From contig NZ_JAKUCN010000003.1 of assembly GCF_022808595.1 (NCBI RefSeq), forward strand, positions 1-64,000: a stretch of DNA of 64,000 nucleotides, read 5' to 3'. The notes beneath the pieces were generated by a model. The model searched no databases. It had not been told where the DNA came from and saw only the letters and a program-made list of their open reading frames with translations. This stretch comes from Microvirga solisilvae (lineage in GTDB: Bacteria; Pseudomonadota; Alphaproteobacteria; Rhizobiales; Beijerinckiaceae). Below are positions 1 through 9,005 of the stretch, piece after piece. The stretch's first letter is position 1, and every line of letters begins with the position of its first letter. A program made the position numbers and the translations under genes.

Positions 1-2284
1 TGGTCGTACAAATCTCCGCCCGGAGCCCCGAACTCGCCCTGGTCGAACACCGCCGTGTCGGGGGCCGCCTCCTCCTCGTCGGCGGTCACCGCCTCAAGAT
101 ATTGCGGACGGCCCTGGCGCTTCAGATGCGCCACCACATGCTCCACTTCCTCGTCCGAGCAGAACGGCCCGTGCACGCGCGTGATCCGCCCGCCGCCGGC
201 CATGTACAGCATGTCGCCCTGGCCCAGAAGCTGCTCCGCTCCCATCTCGCCGAGAATGGTGCGAGAGTCGATCTTCGAGGTCACCTGGAACGAGATGCGG
301 GTCGGGAAGTTCGCCTTGATCGTGCCGGTGATCACGTCCACGCTTGGGCGTTGCGTCGCCAGGATCACATGGATGCCCGCCGCTCTGGCCATCTGCGCCA
401 GACGCTGGATCGCCCCTTCGATCTCCTTGCCCGCCACCATCATCAGGTCAGCCATCTCGTCGACGATCACCACGATGTAAGGCAACGGCTCGAGATCCAT
501 CACCTCGTCCTCGTACACCGCCTCGCCGGTCTCGCGGTCGAAGCCGGTCTGCACCGTGCGGGTGATGGTCTCGCCCCTGGCCTTGGCCTCGGAGACGCGG
601 GCGTTGAAGCCGTCGATGTTGCGCACCCCGAGCTTGGACATCTTGCGATAGCGGTCCTCCATCTCGCGCACCGCCCATTTCAAGGCGATCACCGCCTTCT
701 TCGGGTCGGTGACGACCGGGGTGAGCAGATGCGGGATGCCGTCATAGACCGAGAGCTCGAGCATCTTCGGGTCGACCATGATCAGGCGGCACTCGGCCGG
801 GGTCATGCGGTAGACCAGGGACAGGATCATGGTGTTGATCGCCACCGACTTGCCCGAGCCGGTGGTGCCGGCGACTCGCGCAGGTAGACGGTCTCGCGCT
901 TGTGGTTGGGCAGCTCGATGCCGATGGCGTTGCGACCCTGGACCACGGCGACGCGGGCCGAGACCGCGCTCATCGAGCGGGCGATGTCGTCCGCCAGCGA
1001 GATCACCCGCGACGACTTCGTTCCAGGCGCAGGCTCCAGCTCATACAACGTCACTACAGGGCCGGGGCTCACCTTGGTGATCGCACCGCGCACGCCGAAA
1101 TCCTCCAATGTGCCTTCGAGCAGATTGGCGTTCTGCTCCAGTGCTTCCGCCGAGATGAGCGGCGCGGATGATTTCTTCGGCTCGGCCAGCAGGCTCAGCT
1201 GCGGCAGCTGATAATTCTCTTCGTCGAGCAGCGAGGGCTGTGCCTCGCGGGCCATGCGCTTGCCGGGCTTCGGCGCCGTGGGCACGGGCCCGACGCGGGC
1301 CGAGACAGGCTCCGGCCGCATGGCGGCACGGGGCACGGCCTGCGGCACGGGCTCATCGTCATAAGCATCGTCTTCGTCGTCATAGGCCGGAGCGGGCGCG
1401 GTCCGCGACGGACGGGCCGAAGGCGCGTCGAGTACGGGCTCGCGGCGCACCGCTCCGTCGCGGCCCGAGCGGCGAGGAGCGGGGGCGGCTTCGTATTCCT
1501 CGTCCTCGACGGGCGCATGACGGCGCTCGCTCCAGCGGCGCGCGGCGGCGCGAAGACTCATCGCCCCATGGGCGAGGGCCCCCAGGGATACGATGCCCCA
1601 GCCGGGCTCGTCGTGGCTGCCATCGTCGGGATCGTCCAGATCGGCGATCTGGCGGCGCTTTGCCGGACGGGGACGCTCTTCCTCCTCCGGCTCGTCGTAG
1701 TGATGGTCCTCGTTGGGGCTGATGCCGCAGGCGGCGGTTAGGCACAGGATCGCGATGCCCGCGAAGAGGAAGCCGAGAACGGCGCTGGCCGAGCCGCTGG
1801 AGAGGCCGGTGACGGCCTTGGCACCGGTGAGAATCGCATCTCCCGCGACGCCGCCGAGGCCTGTCGGGAGCGGCCAGCGATCGGTGGCGGGCATGGCGCT
1901 CGCAAGCGCGGTGGCCGCGCTCGCCCCCATGACCCAGAGGACGAATCGCAGCTGCAGGCGGCCGAGCTCACCCGATTTCATGAGGCGCCAGCCCCACAGC
2001 GCCAGAGGCAGCACCGCCGCGATGGCGCCAAGGCCCAGAAGCTGCATCAGAAGGTCCGCCACGATGGCGCCGGGCCAGCCGAGCATGTTGCGGACGGGAA
2101 TATCGGTGGCGTTGTTGAGGCTCGGATCATCAACCGACCAGGTGGCGAGCGCCACCGCCACCGCACCGGCGGCGGCAACGAGGCACAGGCCGGTCAATTC
2201 CTGCGTCCGGCGGGCGATAAAAGCCCGCAACGCGCTGAAAAGGCCGTCATAGGCGGAAGAGGAGGAACGGCGGGCCGAACGCAT
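1..2284 (-). pseudogene. ftsK: FtsK DNA translocase, internally deleted and frameshifted; C-terminus beyond left edge
   Basis: FtsK is the septal, ATP-driven chromosome translocase. The N-terminal part (codon 1 at 2284, ATG; a TTG lies just upstream) has about four membrane segments in residues 25-180, then an acidic and proline-rich linker. It is in frame until the motif ETVYLRE near 875, then runs out of frame to a TGA at 827-829. Reading resumes in another frame from about 872 with AGTTGSGKS (Walker A), continues through VDEMADL (Walker B) and LATQRPS, and is open to base 1. Against the usual FtsK layout about 39 residues are missing between LRE and AGTTG, so about 115 nt (3n+1) are deleted. 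The gamma DNA-reading domain would lie outside the window. Identity is certain; whether the break is biological or an assembly error is open. Confidence 0.9.
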
Positions 2285-2418
2285 CAAACCACTCTGAAAA
2301 ACGGATAAAGACAGACGAACATGCCGGGAGTTTAGAGGGGGCGGGTTAAGGGGCTATTAACCGTGTCGGGGCTTCTGCGCAGTTGACGCGAAGGTCCGGA
2401 AGGAGGAGTGTCCCGGCC

Positions 2419-2799
2419 ATGACGCGCAAGGACACCATTTCCGGCTGGAAGCGCGCCGCTCTCGCGGCGCTGGTGGCCTATGCGCTCGTGCTGCAGACGG
2501 TCCTGGTTTCCTTGAGCGGCGCGGCCCATGCGGCTGAAGCAGCCGGGCCCCAGGGCATCCTCTGCCTTCAAGACGGACAGGCCCGGCCCGATCACGATCC
2601 GGCCAAGGCCCATGACGGGCTGTGCTGCATCCTCAGCTGCCATCATGCAGGAACGGGCGGTCCGCTTTCCGAAGCTGTTTCCCTGGAACAGCCGCTTGCC
2701 GTCGTGCTCATTGCGCACGGGCCTGTCGTCTCTTCGCATTCACCCGTTACCTCGACCATTCTTCCTGTCGGATCGCGCGCCCCGCCGCGCCTCGGCTGA
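2419..2799 (+). CDS. DUF2946-type small membrane or secreted protein of a copper gene set
   Basis: A 126-residue protein with one hydrophobic segment near residues 12-33 (VAYALVLQTVLVSLSG) followed by Ala-His-Ala, so either a signal peptide or a membrane anchor. The mature part carries a cysteine/histidine cluster (LCCILSCHH), the hallmark of the DUF2946 family commonly found beside copper chaperone genes. The ATG at 2419 is preferred over the upstream TTG because AAGGAGGAG lies at 2399-2407. It is the first of three closely spaced genes with a YcnI-PCuAC fusion and SCO1, so copper handling in the envelope is the likely setting; the molecular role is unknown. Confidence 0.7.
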   Translation: MTRKDTISGWKRAALAALVAYALVLQTVLVSLSGAAHAAEAAGPQGILCLQDGQARPDHDPAKAHDGLCCILSCHHAGTGGPLSEAVSLEQPLAVVLIAHGPVVSSHSPVTSTILPVGSRAPPRLG

Positions 2800-2841
2800 T
2801 TGCTTCTCGTCGATCACCCGAATTCTCACAGGACATGTCTC

Positions 2842-3789
2842 ATGTTGTCGTCTCGTATCCGCGGTGCGCTGGTCGCAGCCGCTTTCACCGCCATTTCCGC
2901 GCCTGCTTTCGCCCATGTCTCGTTCGAGACGGCGCAGGCCACTCCGAACTCCACCTACAAGGCCATCTTGCGCATTCCTCACGGCTGTGACGGACAGCCG
3001 ACGCTGAAAGTGCGCGTGCGCATTCCCGAGGGCGTCGTCGCGGTGAAGCCGATGCCGAAAGCAGGCTGGAAGCTCGAGACCACGAAAGGCGCTTACGTGC
3101 GCGCCTATCAGGTGCATGGAGAAACCGTCTCCGAAGGGATCACCGACATCGTCTGGACCGGTTCGCTCGACGATGCCTTCTATGACGAGTTCGTGTTCCA
3201 GGCGCGCTTCACCGATGCGTTTCAGCCCGGCGCGACGGTGTATTTCCCCGTGGTGCAGGAATGCGAAAAAGGCACCGAGGAATGGGTGCAGGTTCCCGCC
3301 GCCGGAGAGGATCCGCACAAGCTCGCCATGCCCGCGCCGGGCGTGAAGATCGCAGCCGCTGCGAATGCCGCGCCAGCCGCGCAGAAGATCGGTGCGCTCA
3401 CCATCGAGCAGCCCTGGTCGCGCGCCACGCCTGCCGGTGCGAAAGTGGGCGGCGGCTATGTGCGCATCACCAACACCGGAACGGAGACGGATCGCCTGAT
3501 CGGCGGCTCGTTCCCCAATGCATCGCGCGTCGAGGTGCATGAGATGAAGTTGGAAAACGACGTCATGCGCATGAAGCAGGTTGCGGGCGGGCTCGAGATC
3601 AAGCCCGGAGCCACTGTGGAACTGAAGCCCGGCAGCTATCATCTCATGTTCATGGATCTGAAGACGCCGCTCGCCGAAGGCCAGAGCGTGAAGGGCACGC
3701 TCGTGTTCGAGAAGGCCGGAACGGTGAATGTGGAATACACCGTGCGCGGCATGGGCGGCGCTCCTGCCGCCGCCGAGCACAAGCATTAA
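2842..3789 (+). CDS. Periplasmic copper protein: YcnI (DUF1775) domain fused to PCuAC copper chaperone domain
   Basis: A 315-residue exported protein. The signal peptide ends AFA, leaving His25 as the mature N-terminus, as in YcnI proteins, where the N-terminal His helps bind copper. Residues 25-165 match DUF1775 (HVSFE start, two cysteines). After an Ala-rich linker, residues from about 183 form a PCuAC domain, with the Met/His copper-site elements VHEM, MRMK and YHLMFMDLK. PCuAC delivers Cu(I) to the CuA site of cytochrome oxidase, working with SCO proteins, and the next gene is SCO1. The two domains are often separate genes. The tail AEHKH may add metal ligands. ATG 2842 is chosen because the signal peptide begins there and AGGA lies upstream. 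Confidence 0.88.
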   Translation: MLSSRIRGALVAAAFTAISAPAFAHVSFETAQATPNSTYKAILRIPHGCDGQPTLKVRVRIPEGVVAVKPMPKAGWKLETTKGAYVRAYQVHGETVSEGITDIVWTGSLDDAFYDEFVFQARFTDAFQPGATVYFPVVQECEKGTEEWVQVPAAGEDPHKLAMPAPGVKIAAAANAAPAAQKIGALTIEQPWSRATPAGAKVGGGYVRITNTGTETDRLIGGSFPNASRVEVHEMKLENDVMRMKQVAGGLEIKPGATVELKPGSYHLMFMDLKTPLAEGQSVKGTLVFEKAGTVNVEYTVRGMGGAPAAAEHKH

Positions 3790-3801
3790 GGGAGAGAACG
3801 G

Positions 3802-4401
3802 ATGGCCTTCAAACGCTCGCTTCTCATTCCGCTCGTGGTGTTTCTCGCAGGACTCGGCATTCTGCTCACCACGGCTTTGTTCATCTTCCAGCCCGCGACG
3901 CAGCAAGCTCTCGGAAAGGTGCCGATCGGTGGGCCGTTCCGCCTGACATCGCACGAAGGCAAGCCGTTCACCGATGCTGATTTGAAGGGCAAGCCCTTCG
4001 CCGTGTTCTTTGGCTTCACCCATTGCCCGGAAGTGTGCCCGACCACGCTCTACGATCTCACGCAGGATCTGGAATCGTTAGGGAAGGATTCGGACAAGCT
4101 GCGTGTGGCGTTCATCAGCGTCGATCCCGAACAGGATACGCCGGAGCTGATGAAGACCTATCTGTCATCCTTCGATCCGCGCATCGTCGGTTTGACGGGC
4201 ACGAACGAGGAAATCGCAGCGGTGGCGAAGGCCTACAAGATCTATTACCGCAAGGTGCCCACCGACAGCGGCTACACCATGGATCACTCGGCCACGATCT
4301 TCCTGATGGACAGCAAGGGCGACTTCTACGGCACGTCGAATTTCCAGGAGACGGCCGAGATCAGACGCAAGAAGCTTCAGCAGCTGATCAAGAACGGGTG
4401 A
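3802..4401 (+). CDS. SCO1/SenC/PrrC-family copper chaperone for cytochrome oxidase
   Basis: A 199-residue membrane-anchored thioredoxin-fold protein. One N-terminal helix (about residues 7-29) anchors it facing the periplasm. The copper/redox motif CPEVC places cysteines at 75 and 79, and the third ligand is His162 in MDHSATIF, both standard for SCO proteins that metallate or reduce the CuA centre of aa3-type cytochrome oxidase. It starts 12 nt after the YcnI-PCuAC fusion, with GGGAGA upstream of the ATG, so the two are almost certainly co-transcribed. Length is typical for the family. Confident family call; the exact oxidase partner is not encoded in the window. Confidence 0.93.
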   Translation: MAFKRSLLIPLVVFLAGLGILLTTALFIFQPATQQALGKVPIGGPFRLTSHEGKPFTDADLKGKPFAVFFGFTHCPEVCPTTLYDLTQDLESLGKDSDKLRVAFISVDPEQDTPELMKTYLSSFDPRIVGLTGTNEEIAAVAKAYKIYYRKVPTDSGYTMDHSATIFLMDSKGDFYGTSNFQETAEIRRKKLQQLIKNG

Positions 4402-4411
4402 TCTTTCGCAA

Positions 4412-4518
4412 GCGTCATCCCGGGGCTGCGTCAGCAGAACCCGGGATCGCATGACAAGAATGGCGCCTTCTCCTGAAGACGATCCCGGATCTTCGCTATG
4501 CTTCGTCCGGGATGACGC
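4412..4518. repeat. Dispersed palindromic repeat, family R1, copy A
   Basis: Begins GCGTCATCCCGG and ends CCGGGATGACGC, giving perfect 12-bp terminal inverted repeats, with internal inverted segments (GATCCCGGATC, TTCGTCCGG). Related copies lie at 30205-30308 and 48554-48780. It sits just after the SCO gene stop codon. No coding potential is evident. Confidence 0.85.
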
Positions 4519-4536
4519 GATTTGAATGATCATAAG

Positions 4537-4572
4537 AAAAGCCCCGGCCTTGCGGTCGGGGCTTTTCCTTTT
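4537..4572 (+). terminator. Rho-independent terminator, probably bidirectional, between SCO1 and amtB
   Basis: AAAAGCCCCG at 4537-4546 pairs with CGGGGCTTTT at 4557-4566, followed on the plus strand by CCTTTTT. The A-run on the 5' arm gives a T-run on the minus strand, so it can also end the glnK-amtB transcript. Confidence 0.85.
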
Positions 4573-4595
4573 TGAGCCTCTGGAAGGCTTCGTTG

Positions 4596-4620
4596 CGCAT
4601 CGGGCATTTCGCCCGATGCG
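4596..4620. terminator. Perfect 10-bp hairpin just after amtB
   Basis: CGCATCGGGC at 4596-4605 and GCCCGATGCG at 4611-4620 flank a 5-base loop, 12 bases past the amtB stop codon. On the minus strand it lacks a T-run, so it may be a 3' end-stabilising hairpin ahead of the terminator at 4537-4572 rather than a terminator itself. Confidence 0.5.
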
Positions 4621-4632
4621 ATTTTATTTGGC

Positions 4633-5967
4633 TTAGTAGTTGTAGGCGCGCTCGCCGTGGGCTGCGAGGTCGAGACCTTCGCGCTCGGCATCCTGGGTGA
4701 CGCGCAGGCCCGTGATCAGGTCGACGATCTTGAAGAGCACCACGGAGCCGATGCCGGTCCACACCAGGGTGATGACGACGGCGATGATCTGCGTCCACAC
4801 CTGGCCGCCGATGCTGTACTCGCCGACGCCGTAGCCGCCGAGCGAGGGAGCGGCCACGATGCCCGTGCCGATGGCGCCGATGATGCCGCCGATGCCGTGG
4901 ATGCCGAACACGTCGAGCGCGTCGTCATAGCCGAGAGCATTCTTGAGCGAAGTCACCGCGAAGTAGCAGGCCGCACCGGCCACGAGGCCGAGCACGATGG
5001 AGCCCATCGGGCCGGAAAGACCGGCAGCCGGCGTGATGGCGACGAGGCCTGCAACGGCGCCCGATGCGATGCCGAGCAGCGAGGCCTTGCCCTTGCCGAT
5101 GGCTTCGACGCCCATCCAGGCAAGGCCGGCAGCGGCCGGAGCGAGGATGGTGTTCAAGAGCGCGAGAGCGGCACCGCCCGTGGCCTCTAAGTTCGAGCCG
5201 GCATTGAAGCCGAACCAACCCACCCACAGAAGGCAGGCGCCGACGAAGGTGAGGGTGAGCGAGTGCGGCGCCATCAGGTCGCGGCCATAGCCGATGCGCT
5301 TGCCGACAAGGAGAGCGCCGACGAGGCCGGCAACGCCCGAGTTGATGTGCACCACCGTGCCGCCCGCGAAGTCGAGAGCGCCGAGGCCGAAGAGATAGCC
5401 CTCGGAGAACCACACCATGTGCGCGATCGGCAGATAGATGAAGGTGAACCACAGGGCGGTGAAGAGCATCACGGCCGAGAACTTGATGCGTTCGGCGAAG
5501 GCGCCGACGATCAGGGCGGGCGTGATGCACGCGAAGGTCAGCTGGAAGGCAACGAAGGTGAATTCCGGAATCGCGACGCCTTTGGTGAAGGTGTCGGCGG
5601 TGGTTTCACCGGTCACGCCGGCCAGGAACACCTTCGAGAAGCCGCCGATGATGGCGCCGAGCGTGCCTTCGCCGCCGGAGGTGAAAGCGAGCGAGTAGCC
5701 GTAGAACACCCAGAGGATGGCGACGAGGGAGAATACCGCGAAGACCTGCATGAGAACGGAGAGCATGTTCTTGGTGCGCACGAGGCCGCCATAGAACAGC
5801 GCGAGGCCCGGAATCGTCATGAGGATCACGAGGATCGTCGAGATGAGCATCCAGGTGGTGTCACCCTTGTTGACGGTGGGGGCGGCGTCTTGCGCCAAAG
5901 CGGGTTCAAGAGCCGCAAGGCTCACAGCGAGCGCGCCGAGCGCGGGAAAGATGGAACGGAACTTCAT
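4633..5967 (-). CDS. amtB: Ammonium transporter
   Basis: A 444-residue Amt/MEP/Rh channel for ammonium uptake. The first 26 residues form a signal peptide ending ALAQ, and the rest shows about eleven hydrophobic helices. The family signature DFAGGTVVHINSG is present, followed by the conserved pore-lining residues typical of Amt proteins. It lies 33 nt downstream of glnK on the same strand, the usual glnK-amtB operon, in which GlnK plugs AmtB when nitrogen is plentiful. The sigma-54 promoter in front of glnK should drive both genes. Length and start are typical. Confidence 0.96.
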   Translation of the reverse strand: MKFRSIFPALGALAVSLAALEPALAQDAAPTVNKGDTTWMLISTILVILMTIPGLALFYGGLVRTKNMLSVLMQVFAVFSLVAILWVFYGYSLAFTSGGEGTLGAIIGGFSKVFLAGVTGETTADTFTKGVAIPEFTFVAFQLTFACITPALIVGAFAERIKFSAVMLFTALWFTFIYLPIAHMVWFSEGYLFGLGALDFAGGTVVHINSGVAGLVGALLVGKRIGYGRDLMAPHSLTLTFVGACLLWVGWFGFNAGSNLEATGGAALALLNTILAPAAAGLAWMGVEAIGKGKASLLGIASGAVAGLVAITPAAGLSGPMGSIVLGLVAGAACYFAVTSLKNALGYDDALDVFGIHGIGGIIGAIGTGIVAAPSLGGYGVGEYSIGGQVWTQIIAVVITLVWTGIGSVVLFKIVDLITGLRVTQDAEREGLDLAAHGERAYNY

Positions 5968-6000
5968 CGGATCGGAACTCCGGAAAACCAGTGAGAAGGA

Positions 6001-6339
6001 TTAAAGGGCGTCGGAATCGGTCTCGCCCGTGCGGATGCGGACCGCTTTCTCGAGCGAGGTGACGAAGATCTTGCCGTCGCCGATCTGGCCCGTGCGGGCA
6101 GCGGCCGTGATCGCGTCGATCACCTTCGGCACAAGGTCGGACGCTACGGCGACCTCGATCTTGAGCTTCGGCAGGAAGCTCACGGCGTATTCGGCGCCAC
6201 GATAGATTTCCGTATGGCCCTTCTGCCGGCCGTATCCCTTCACCTCGGTCACGGTGAGGCCGTGCACGCCCAGAGCGGTGAGCGCGTCACGCACCTCCTC
6301 CAGCTTGAACGGCTTGATGACCGCCATCACGATTTTCAT
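6001..6339 (-). CDS. glnK: Nitrogen regulatory protein PII (GlnK)
   Basis: A 112-residue PII protein that senses 2-oxoglutarate and ATP/ADP and controls AmtB and nitrogen regulators. The T-loop reads KGYGRQKGHTEIYRGAEY, with Tyr51 as the uridylylation site, and the B-loop reads TGQIGDGKIFV. The ATG at 6339 is chosen over the longer open frame because PII proteins start MK(I/L)V and AAAGGGGG lies about 10 nt upstream. It is the first gene of a glnK-amtB operon behind a sigma-54 promoter. Whether it is called GlnK or GlnB rests on linkage to amtB. Confidence 0.95.
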   Translation of the reverse strand: MKIVMAVIKPFKLEEVRDALTALGVHGLTVTEVKGYGRQKGHTEIYRGAEYAVSFLPKLKIEVAVASDLVPKVIDAITAAARTGQIGDGKIFVTSLEKAVRIRTGETDSDAL

Positions 6340-6429
6340 GGGTCTTGCCCCCTTTGAGACGCTGACCCGAACCTTCGGGCCATGGTTTCCAACTGAACCC
6401 GCCTGCTCGGGCGGTGTCGGGAAGGGGAT

Positions 6430-6446
6430 ATGCAAGGAACGTGCCA
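6430..6446 (-). promoter_or_regulatory. Sigma-54 (RpoN) promoter of glnK-amtB
   Basis: Read on the minus strand, TGGCAC (6446-6441), a 5-base spacer and TTGCAT (6435-6430) match the -24/-12 consensus TGGCAC-N5-TTGCA exactly. The predicted start near 6418-6420 leaves a leader of about 80 nt before glnK. RpoN with NtrC control is the established regulation of glnK-amtB in proteobacteria. Confidence 0.88.
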
Positions 6447-6468
6447 AGCCTGTCTAAGCAGGAGGCAA

Positions 6469-6497
6469 CACCCCTGCCTCTTTCATAGGCAGGGGTG
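6469..6497. terminator. Hairpin between tesB and the glnK promoter
   Basis: CACCCCTGCC (6469-6478) and GGCAGGGGTG (6488-6497) form a perfect 10-bp stem with a 9-base loop. It is 50 bases past the tesB stop codon and has no T-run, so it could end the tesB transcript or be a binding site upstream of the sigma-54 promoter. Confidence 0.45.
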
Positions 6498-6546
6498 GGT
6501 TGGCCAGAAAACGTCCTGTTTGATTAATTTTTAAGCAGCTGCCTTC

Positions 6547-7407
6547 CTAGGCAGAACGGTCGCGGATCAAGCCTTCCTGGGCGACCGAGGCAACGAGCGT
6601 GCCGTCCTGCCTGAAGATCAGGCCGCGGGAGAAGCCACGGGCGCTCGAAGCGTTGGGCGTGTCCTGTGCGTAGAGCAGCCATTCATCGGCGCGGAAGGGA
6701 CGGTGGAACCACATGGCGTGGTCGAGGCTCGCTCCCTGGATGGTCGGATCGAAGACGGTGCGGCCATGGGGAATGAGCGACGTGTCGAGGAGCGTCATGT
6801 CGGAGGCGTAGGCGAGGACGGATTGGTGGATCGCCGGATCGTCGGGCAGGCTGCCCGTGGTCTTGATCCACACATGGAAACGCGGCTCGCCTGGATCGCG
6901 CGAGGTGTAGCGGGTAAGCTCCACGGGGCGAATCTCCAGCGGGCGCTCGCGCTCGTAATAGGTGCGCATGGGCTCCGGCATCTTGAGCAGCAGGCCGCCC
7001 TTCACCTCTTCCTCGGAGGGAAGCTCATCGGGGCCCGGCACCTTCGGCATCTCGGCCTGATGCTCGAAGCCGCCTTCATCCACCTGGAACGAGGCCGACA
7101 TGGCGAAGATCGCCTGGCCGTGCTGGGTCGCCACCACGCGGCGGGTCGCGAAGCTCTTGCCGTCGCGGATGCGGTCCACGTCGTAGATGATCGGGATCTT
7201 GGGATCGCCCGGCAGCATGAAATAGCAATGGAGCGAGTGGGGATGGCGTCCGTCCACCGTGCGGGTGGCGGCGACCAGCGACTGGCCGATCACCTGTCCG
7301 CCGAAGACCCGTTGCCAGCCGCTCTTCGGGCTCTGGCCGCGAAACAGGTTCACCTCGAGCTGTTCGAGGTCGAGAATGGAAAGCAGGTCTGTCACGGCGC
7401 GGGACAT
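6547..7407 (-). CDS. tesB: Acyl-CoA thioesterase II
   Basis: A 286-residue double-hotdog thioesterase that hydrolyses medium- and long-chain acyl-CoA to free fatty acid and CoA. With the ATG at 7407 it begins MSRAVTDLLSILDLEQ, and its length and start match E. coli TesB (286 residues, MSQALKNLL); GAGGA lies about 8 nt upstream. The longer frame from 7467 is less likely. Conserved elements include LFRGQSP, VFGGQVIGQ, the DMTLLDT motif carrying the catalytic Asp, and the C-terminal Gln-containing segment SVAQEGLIR. It is divergent from the UbiH-type gene. Confidence 0.94.
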   Translation of the reverse strand: MSRAVTDLLSILDLEQLEVNLFRGQSPKSGWQRVFGGQVIGQSLVAATRTVDGRHPHSLHCYFMLPGDPKIPIIYDVDRIRDGKSFATRRVVATQHGQAIFAMSASFQVDEGGFEHQAEMPKVPGPDELPSEEEVKGGLLLKMPEPMRTYYERERPLEIRPVELTRYTSRDPGEPRFHVWIKTTGSLPDDPAIHQSVLAYASDMTLLDTSLIPHGRTVFDPTIQGASLDHAMWFHRPFRADEWLLYAQDTPNASSARGFSRGLIFRQDGTLVASVAQEGLIRDRSA

Positions 7408-7549
7408 GGATCGGTCATCCTCATCAAAAGAAGCGTCATCCATCGGCGAGCGGCGCACGAACGTCAAGCTTGACGCTGGTCAATGGATCGCTGAAACCCA
7501 ACGTATAGGGTTCGATCAAGTTGGCCTCCAAGTTGGCCTTAGGGAGACG

Positions 7550-8812
7550 ATGATGGGTGCAGCAGGCATGGAGCGGTCGCGCATCGTGATTGCAGGCGGC
7601 GGATTGGCCGGCCTGTCCCTGTCGCTTGCCCTCAAGCGCGCGCTGGCGGACGGCGTCGACGTGGTGATGTGCGATCCGGCGCTCACCCGCGATCCCCATG
7701 GCGACCGGCGCTCCTATGCCATCGCTGCTGCCGCCAAGCGGATGTTCCAGGCGCTCGGCATCTGGGACCGGGTCGCCGACAAGGCCCAGCCCATACTCGA
7801 CATGGTGATCACCGATTCGAGCCTGCAGGATCCCGTGCGCCCCACTTATCTCACCTTCGAGGGGGCCGTGGAGGGCGAAGTCTTTGCCCATATGGTGACG
7901 GCCGGCGATCTGACAGCGCTTCTGCTCGAGGCATGCAAGGATGCCGGCGTGACCTTGAGGCCGGAGGGGGTGAAGGGCTTCTCCGTGCAAGGCTCGCGCA
8001 CCGATGTGGTGATGACGGGCGGCGAGACGATTTCCGCCGCTCTGCTCGTGGCCGCCGATGGCGCGCGCTCGCGCCTGCGCGAACAGGCGGGAATAGGCTG
8101 GATCTTCTGGCCCTATCATCAGTCCGGCATCGTCGCGACGATCTCCCACGAGCGCGATCACGAGGGTAGGGCGGTGGAGCATTTCCTGCCGGCCGGCCCC
8201 TTCGCCATCCTGCCCCTGAAGGCCGAGGTCCGTCCCGACGGCACTGTTCAGCACCGTTCCTCCATCGTCTGGAGCGAGCGCAGCGCGAACGTGCCCGCAT
8301 TGCTTGAATCCCATCCGGAGGATCTTCTGACGGAACTCGAAAAGCGTTTCGGTCTCCAGCTCGGCAAGATCGCCTTCGAGACCAAGCCGCAGGCCTATCC
8401 GCTCGCTTTCGGCGTGGCGCGCTCCTTCGTGGCCGAGCGCCTGGCCCTGCTGGGCGACGCGGCGCATCTCATCCATCCCATTGCGGGCCAAGGGCTCAAT
8501 CTCGGCCTGCACGACGTGGCGGTCCTGGCGGAGATCATCACCGATGCCATGCGCCTGGGTCAGGATCCCGGCGGCGCCGATGTGCTCATGCAATACGAGC
8601 ACGCCCGCCGGGCGGACATCACCGCCATGGGGATCGTCACGGATGGGTTGAACCGGCTATTCTCGAACGATGTCCTGCCGGTTCGCCTGATCCGCGATTT
8701 CGGCCTGGGACTGGTCGACCGGATGCCGGGCCTGAAGCGCTTCTTCATCCGCGAGGCGGCGGGCTTGAGCCGTCCCGAAGCGCCACGGCTTCTGAAAGGC
8801 GAAGCTCTTTGA
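7550..8812 (+). CDS. UbiH/UbiF/VisC-family FAD-dependent monooxygenase (ubiquinone hydroxylase)
   Basis: A 420-residue class A flavoprotein hydroxylase. The FAD-binding GGGLAG motif lies at about residues 14-19, and the second FAD motif LLGDAAHLIHPIAGQGLNLGLHD is near residue 300, both diagnostic of the UbiH/UbiF/VisC group that hydroxylates the ubiquinone ring. The start ATG at 7550 has AGGGAG about 4 nt upstream; the open frame extends further upstream only through the divergent tesB promoter. Which ring position it hydroxylates cannot be decided from sequence alone. Confidence 0.88.
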   Translation: MMGAAGMERSRIVIAGGGLAGLSLSLALKRALADGVDVVMCDPALTRDPHGDRRSYAIAAAAKRMFQALGIWDRVADKAQPILDMVITDSSLQDPVRPTYLTFEGAVEGEVFAHMVTAGDLTALLLEACKDAGVTLRPEGVKGFSVQGSRTDVVMTGGETISAALLVAADGARSRLREQAGIGWIFWPYHQSGIVATISHERDHEGRAVEHFLPAGPFAILPLKAEVRPDGTVQHRSSIVWSERSANVPALLESHPEDLLTELEKRFGLQLGKIAFETKPQAYPLAFGVARSFVAERLALLGDAAHLIHPIAGQGLNLGLHDVAVLAEIITDAMRLGQDPGGADVLMQYEHARRADITAMGIVTDGLNRLFSNDVLPVRLIRDFGLGLVDRMPGLKRFFIREAAGLSRPEAPRLLKGEAL

Positions 8813-9005
8813 GAAGAGGATCAGGTTCGCGCGGACCGAATCCTTACGGCAGGCCTTAGCGGAAGCTCACCCTTCATGCCCCATTAACTGTCTTCCCAGG
8901 TCGGGAAGCGACAGTTTCTTCTTACGAGACCTGGATCTCAGCAGGCCAGCCACCGCAAATTTGCAAAGGTGTGGCGAAAATATGCAGCAGAGGCCCTTCC
9001 GCTAT

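Noticed and set aside
2740-4023. Open frame of 427 codons opposite the copper genes
   Set aside because: Antisense to two well-supported genes, with low-complexity composition.
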